Positions 63,276 through 64,000 of a DNA stretch of 64,000 bases are shown here, piece by piece. The DNA is from Azonexus sp. Lineage in GTDB: Bacteria > Pseudomonadota > Gammaproteobacteria > Burkholderiales > Rhodocyclaceae. The stretch is from contig NZ_JAVBXX010000011.1 of the NCBI RefSeq assembly GCF_030824335.1, positions 124,001 through 188,000 on the forward strand. The letters are read 5' to 3'. Numbering within the stretch: position 1 is the stretch's first letter; each line of letters opens with the position of its first letter. The notes beneath the pieces are model-generated. The model did not search any database, was not told the origin of the DNA, and saw nothing but the letters and a program-made list of their open reading frames with translations. The position numbers and the translations under genes were made by a program.

Positions 63276-63335
63276 CTTAGCGTCCATACGTTGCGCCACT
63301 ACGAACGTATCGAACTGGTCGCGCCGGTTGCCCGC
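63276..63335 (+). pseudogene. Fragment of a MerR-type regulator N-terminus
   Basis: The frame at 63276-63335 reads LSVHTLRHYERIELVAPVAR, very close to the MerR-family pattern (V.TLRYYER.GL..P.R) of the DNA-binding winged helix. No start codon or further MerR sequence is present on either side (the next codons read ILHPHFTSPH), so only about 20 codons survive. It lies between rhuM and creD. Confidence 0.55.
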
Positions 63336-63422
63336 ATACTTCACCCCCACTTCACAAGCCCTCATAACCACCTCACCAGCCCCCTCCAGACTCGCTCCCG
63401 TCATTCAACCAGGGAGCCAATC

Positions 63423-64000
63423 ATGGACAGGAAACTGCTTTACAAGATCGTCGCCATCGTCACGATGTCGATCCTTCTGCTGATACCGCTGGCGCTGATC
63501 GAGGGGCAGATTCGCGAGCGTAGCCAGCGGCAGCATGAGGTGCAGCAGAACATCGCCGAGAGTTCGGCCGGGGCGCAGACGCTGATCGGGCCGATTGTCG
63601 TGCTGCGCTACCGCGAGCGCCTGCGCGAAACGCGCGTGGCGCCGGAGACCGGCAAGGTCACCGAGAGCACGCGGGTGGTCGAGCATCGGCGGCTGGTGGC
63701 GCCGGAGTCGCTGAGCATCGAGGGCAACGTCAAGGTCGAGACGCGCCAGCGCGGTATCTACCAGGCGCGGCTGTTCCATCTCGACAGCCAGGTCGCCGGC
63801 CGCTTCCGCTTCAACGCGCCGCCGCCGAGCGGCGATGCCGAATTGCTCGACCTGCAGGCGACGCTGATCATCGGCCTGTCCGATCCGCGCGGCGTGGCCA
63901 GCGATCCGGAGGTGACGATCAACGGCCAGCGCCACCGTTTCGCCAGCGGCAAGGTTGATCCGGAAATCATGCCTTTGCAGCCGTTGACCGTAACACTCGG
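63423..64000 (+). CDS. creD: Inner membrane protein CreD (partial, C-terminus outside window)
   Basis: ATG 63423 behind CAGGGAG opens a frame that reaches the window end (192 codons). It starts MDRKLLYKIVAIVTMSILLL with one membrane helix, then IPLALIEGQIRERSQRQHEV and TLIGPIVVLRYRERL, typical of CreD, followed by a beta-rich periplasmic part. In E. coli creD lies directly after creC and is induced by CreBC; here 4.2 kb of accessory DNA intervenes, although a good ribosome site has been kept. Confidence 0.93.
   Translation, partial: MDRKLLYKIVAIVTMSILLLIPLALIEGQIRERSQRQHEVQQNIAESSAGAQTLIGPIVVLRYRERLRETRVAPETGKVTESTRVVEHRRLVAPESLSIEGNVKVETRQRGIYQARLFHLDSQVAGRFRFNAPPPSGDAELLDLQATLIIGLSDPRGVASDPEVTINGQRHRFASGKVDPEIMPLQPLTVTL

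Overview
The window reads as a chromosomal stretch of a GC-rich betaproteobacterium. The gene set (phasin, thiolase, several large hybrid sensor kinases, a GGDEF/EAL protein, CreBCD, ATP-grasp/alpha-E proteins) and protein sequences fit the Rhodocyclaceae, most likely the Dechloromonas/Azonexus group. That placement is my inference from protein resemblance and was not tested. I saw no rRNA or tRNA gene, CRISPR array, intact insertion sequence or origin.

Layout. 1-5450: an ATP-grasp/alpha-E fusion (cut by the window start) behind a large transglutaminase-like protein. 5745-6550: a phasin and a small protein. 6736-12255: a three-gene sensory module with one free and one kinase-fused PhnD-like binding domain. 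12406-16485: CigR-like protein, YceH, exonuclease, esterase, QueF and small unknowns. 16563-24000: a haem lipoprotein, two FAD enzymes, a MASE1 hybrid kinase and a Na/Pi transporter. 23895-26258: a second, split alpha-E/ATP-grasp pair. 26583-33000: Kup, thiolase, a CbiB-like protein, a Nudix enzyme, a retropepsin-like protease and a glutamine amidotransferase. 33047-37452: an arginine operon argD-argF-argG that runs on into a DUF2788 protein, ppnP and yajQ. 37590-43663: an orphan ParA, then a tightly overlapped minus-strand operon (lipoprotein, purN, DUF3108, RsmB-like, MscS). 43707-49287: mutL, a GGDEF/EAL protein and miaA. 49339-51119: a small membrane ORF, an unknown protein with its own promoter and terminator-like signals, and a YqaA-like protein. 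51146-56943: purM, an RlpA-like protein and an RND efflux pair. 57095-64000: creB and creC, then about 4.2 kb of foreign-looking DNA, then creD.

Two signals stand out. First, the 10-mer TGCGGTCGAC (half of the palindrome TGCGGTCGACCGCA) occurs at 22 places that I located by eye, against roughly 0.2 expected by chance. It is mostly inside genes and in a restricted set of reading frames, and in intergenic regions its half-sites form inverted pairs. Its first six bases equal part of the Haemophilus uptake signal core AAGTGCGGT, so an uptake-like or HIP-like role is worth testing. Second, the creBC/creD interval holds a DinD-like remnant with a 30-bp perfect palindrome, an unusual HD plus GHKL-ATPase protein whose 3' half is sharply AT-rich, a RhuM-family protein and a MerR-like remnant. 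This looks like a variable accessory locus and is the best candidate here for an undescribed, possibly defensive, system.
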